The notes under the pieces: model-generated
What the model was told of the DNA's origin: nothing
The model's input: the letters and a program-made list of their open reading frames with translations, nothing else
Databases searched by the model: none
Source of the DNA: Cytobacillus firmus
Lineage (GTDB): Bacteria; Bacillota; Bacilli; Bacillales; Cytobacillaceae
Reading direction: 5' to 3'
Length of the DNA stretch: 64,000 nt
Assembly (NCBI RefSeq): GCF_023657595.1
Contig: NZ_CP098323.1
Coordinates: 3,930,001-3,994,000 of the forward strand
Made by a program: the position numbers and the translations under genes
Part shown: positions 63,101 to 64,000 of the stretch, piece after piece
Layout: each line of letters begins with the position of its first letter
Numbering within the stretch: the first letter of the stretch is position 1

Positions 63101-64000
63101 CTATATAAATGTATCTGCTGCCGACTCAAGTACCACTTTATTTTTACCTGTATTCTTGGCAGTATATAAAGCCCTGTCAGCCCGCTTAAAAAGCGCAGCA
63201 TATGAATCTATATTTCCCCTGCTCCAATGCGAAACTCCGCAAGAAATGGTTACTTTGGGATCTGTAATCTGGCATACCTTTCTGACAAGCCGCTCAGCAA
63301 TAAGAGCACCCGCTGACAATGATACACCGGGCAGGTAAAGAGCCAGCTCCTCACCGCCCCATCTTGCTCCTATATCAGTGCCGCGAATATTGCTGTTAAT
63401 TAAATTGGCGACTTGAATAATGATTTCATCGCCTACCTGATGTCCGTATGTATCATTGATCAATTTAAAATCATCTATATCAACCAGCATAAAGGTTCCT
63501 TCATGATCTTCATTCATGGACTGATGTATGCGATCATCCAGATAGCTTCGTGAATAAAGCTTTGTTAAGTGATCCGTTACAACCATCTTTTCGAGCTCTT
63601 CTCTCAGCATTGAATTGGTAAAGGCAAGGGTGGAATGATGAATCAATGATTGCAGCAGCTTGAATGTTTCAAATGAAAAATGATAAGGAGAACTGTGCAA
63701 GACAAGCGCAAATCCCTTTAATACTCCAGACTGGGTCATCGGAACCGCCATAATGGATTTATAGCAGCCCGCCGCTCCCTCGGACTGTAAAGAAAAATCC
63801 CCAATAAAAAGAGACTCTTTCTCCCTGATGATCTTTTCCTTCATATACTGGATATAGCTTTCTGCCTCTTTGGTATGAAAAAATTCAGTACTGCCCTGAA
63901 TTATATTCACATCAGAAGCATCAGCAGATATCAGGATGAAACCGGCTTCTTCAGCATCAAAGGACTGCAGAATCTGATCTGACATAAAGTTCATCGTTTC
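63101..64000 (-). CDS. dgcP: GAF-GGDEF diguanylate cyclase DgcP/YtrP, C-terminal part (cut by window edge)
   Basis: About 300 C-terminal residues are visible; the frame is open to the window edge, so the start and any further N-terminal domains lie outside. A GAF domain (YKSIMAVPMTQSGVLKGFALVLHS, visible part to about residue 130) precedes a GGDEF domain beginning VTDHLTKLYSRSYLDDRI. The active-site loop is GGEEL, and an RxxD inhibitory site (RGTD) lies five residues before it, so it should make cyclic di-GMP under product feedback. Order next to ytsP and refZ matches B. subtilis ytrP (dgcP). Confidence 0.88.
   Translation of the reverse strand, partial: ETMNFMSDQILQSFDAEEAGFILISADASDVNIIQGSTEFFHTKEAESYIQYMKEKIIREKESLFIGDFSLQSEGAAGCYKSIMAVPMTQSGVLKGFALVLHSSPYHFSFETFKLLQSLIHHSTLAFTNSMLREELEKMVVTDHLTKLYSRSYLDDRIHQSMNEDHEGTFMLVDIDDFKLINDTYGHQVGDEIIIQVANLINSNIRGTDIGARWGGEELALYLPGVSLSAGALIAERLVRKVCQITDPKVTISCGVSHWSRGNIDSYAALFKRADRALYTAKNTGKNKVVLESAADTFI

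Overview
This 64-kb window is a block of core chromosome from a low-to-moderate GC, endospore-forming member of the Bacillaceae. Three lines of evidence point there: spore genes (an alpha/beta small acid-soluble protein, GerW/YtfJ, YtrH-YtrI, YtvI), Bacillus-type proteins such as EzrA, RefZ, PhoPR, DnaE and BraB, and a gene order that follows the polA-to-ytrP 'yt' region of Bacillus subtilis almost step by step. The protein sequences and the kinds of intergenic repeats suggest a Cytobacillus- or Mesobacillus-like genus, but the genus is an inference. I see no rRNA, tRNA, prophage, transposase, CRISPR array or horizontally acquired island.

Layout, left to right. Positions 1-6.3 kb hold polA (cut by the window edge), hflKC and phoPR. 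Positions 6.5-11 kb hold a MaoC-like gene and the TCA genes mdh, icd and citZ; citZ has a strong promoter, an overlapping cre site and a leader of about 420 nt. Positions 11.4-25.6 kb hold ytwI, ytvI, fxsA, pyk-pfkA, accA-accD, a FadR/GntR regulator with malic enzyme ytsJ, dnaE and ytrHI. Positions 25.6-33.7 kb hold nrnA, ytpI, ytoI, a small membrane protein, ytkL, an M24 peptidase, ald, an unlisted 55-codon gene and a universal stress protein. Positions 33.7-42.8 kb hold argGH, an exported serine hydrolase, an uncharacterised small protein, moaB, an EcsC-family gene, ackA and ytxK. Positions 42.9-55.2 kb hold tpx, ytfIJ, yteJ-sppA, a second NAD kinase, rarD, ytcJ, ytcI, an SASP gene and thiI with its cysteine desulfurase. 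Positions 55.5-64 kb hold braB, ezrA, hisJ, refZ, ytsP, a methionine gamma-lyase and a partial GAF-GGDEF diguanylate cyclase.

The genes mainly serve central carbon flow: glycolysis (pfkA, pyk), overflow to acetate (ackA), the oxidative TCA branch (citZ, icd, mdh), malate to pyruvate with NADPH (ytsJ), and malonyl-CoA for lipid synthesis (accDA). Two perfect TGGTCNGACCA palindromes, one before accD and one before ytsJ-fadR, suggest that the FadR-type protein encoded between them couples malic enzyme to acetyl-CoA carboxylase.

The least explained content is a set of three intergenic repeat families (A: four units; B: three; C: three). They are built from modular hairpins, lie immediately beside stop codons or ribosome-binding sites, and share a module between families. 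One shared hairpin shows two compensatory base-pair changes, which fits a selected structure rather than inert repeat DNA.
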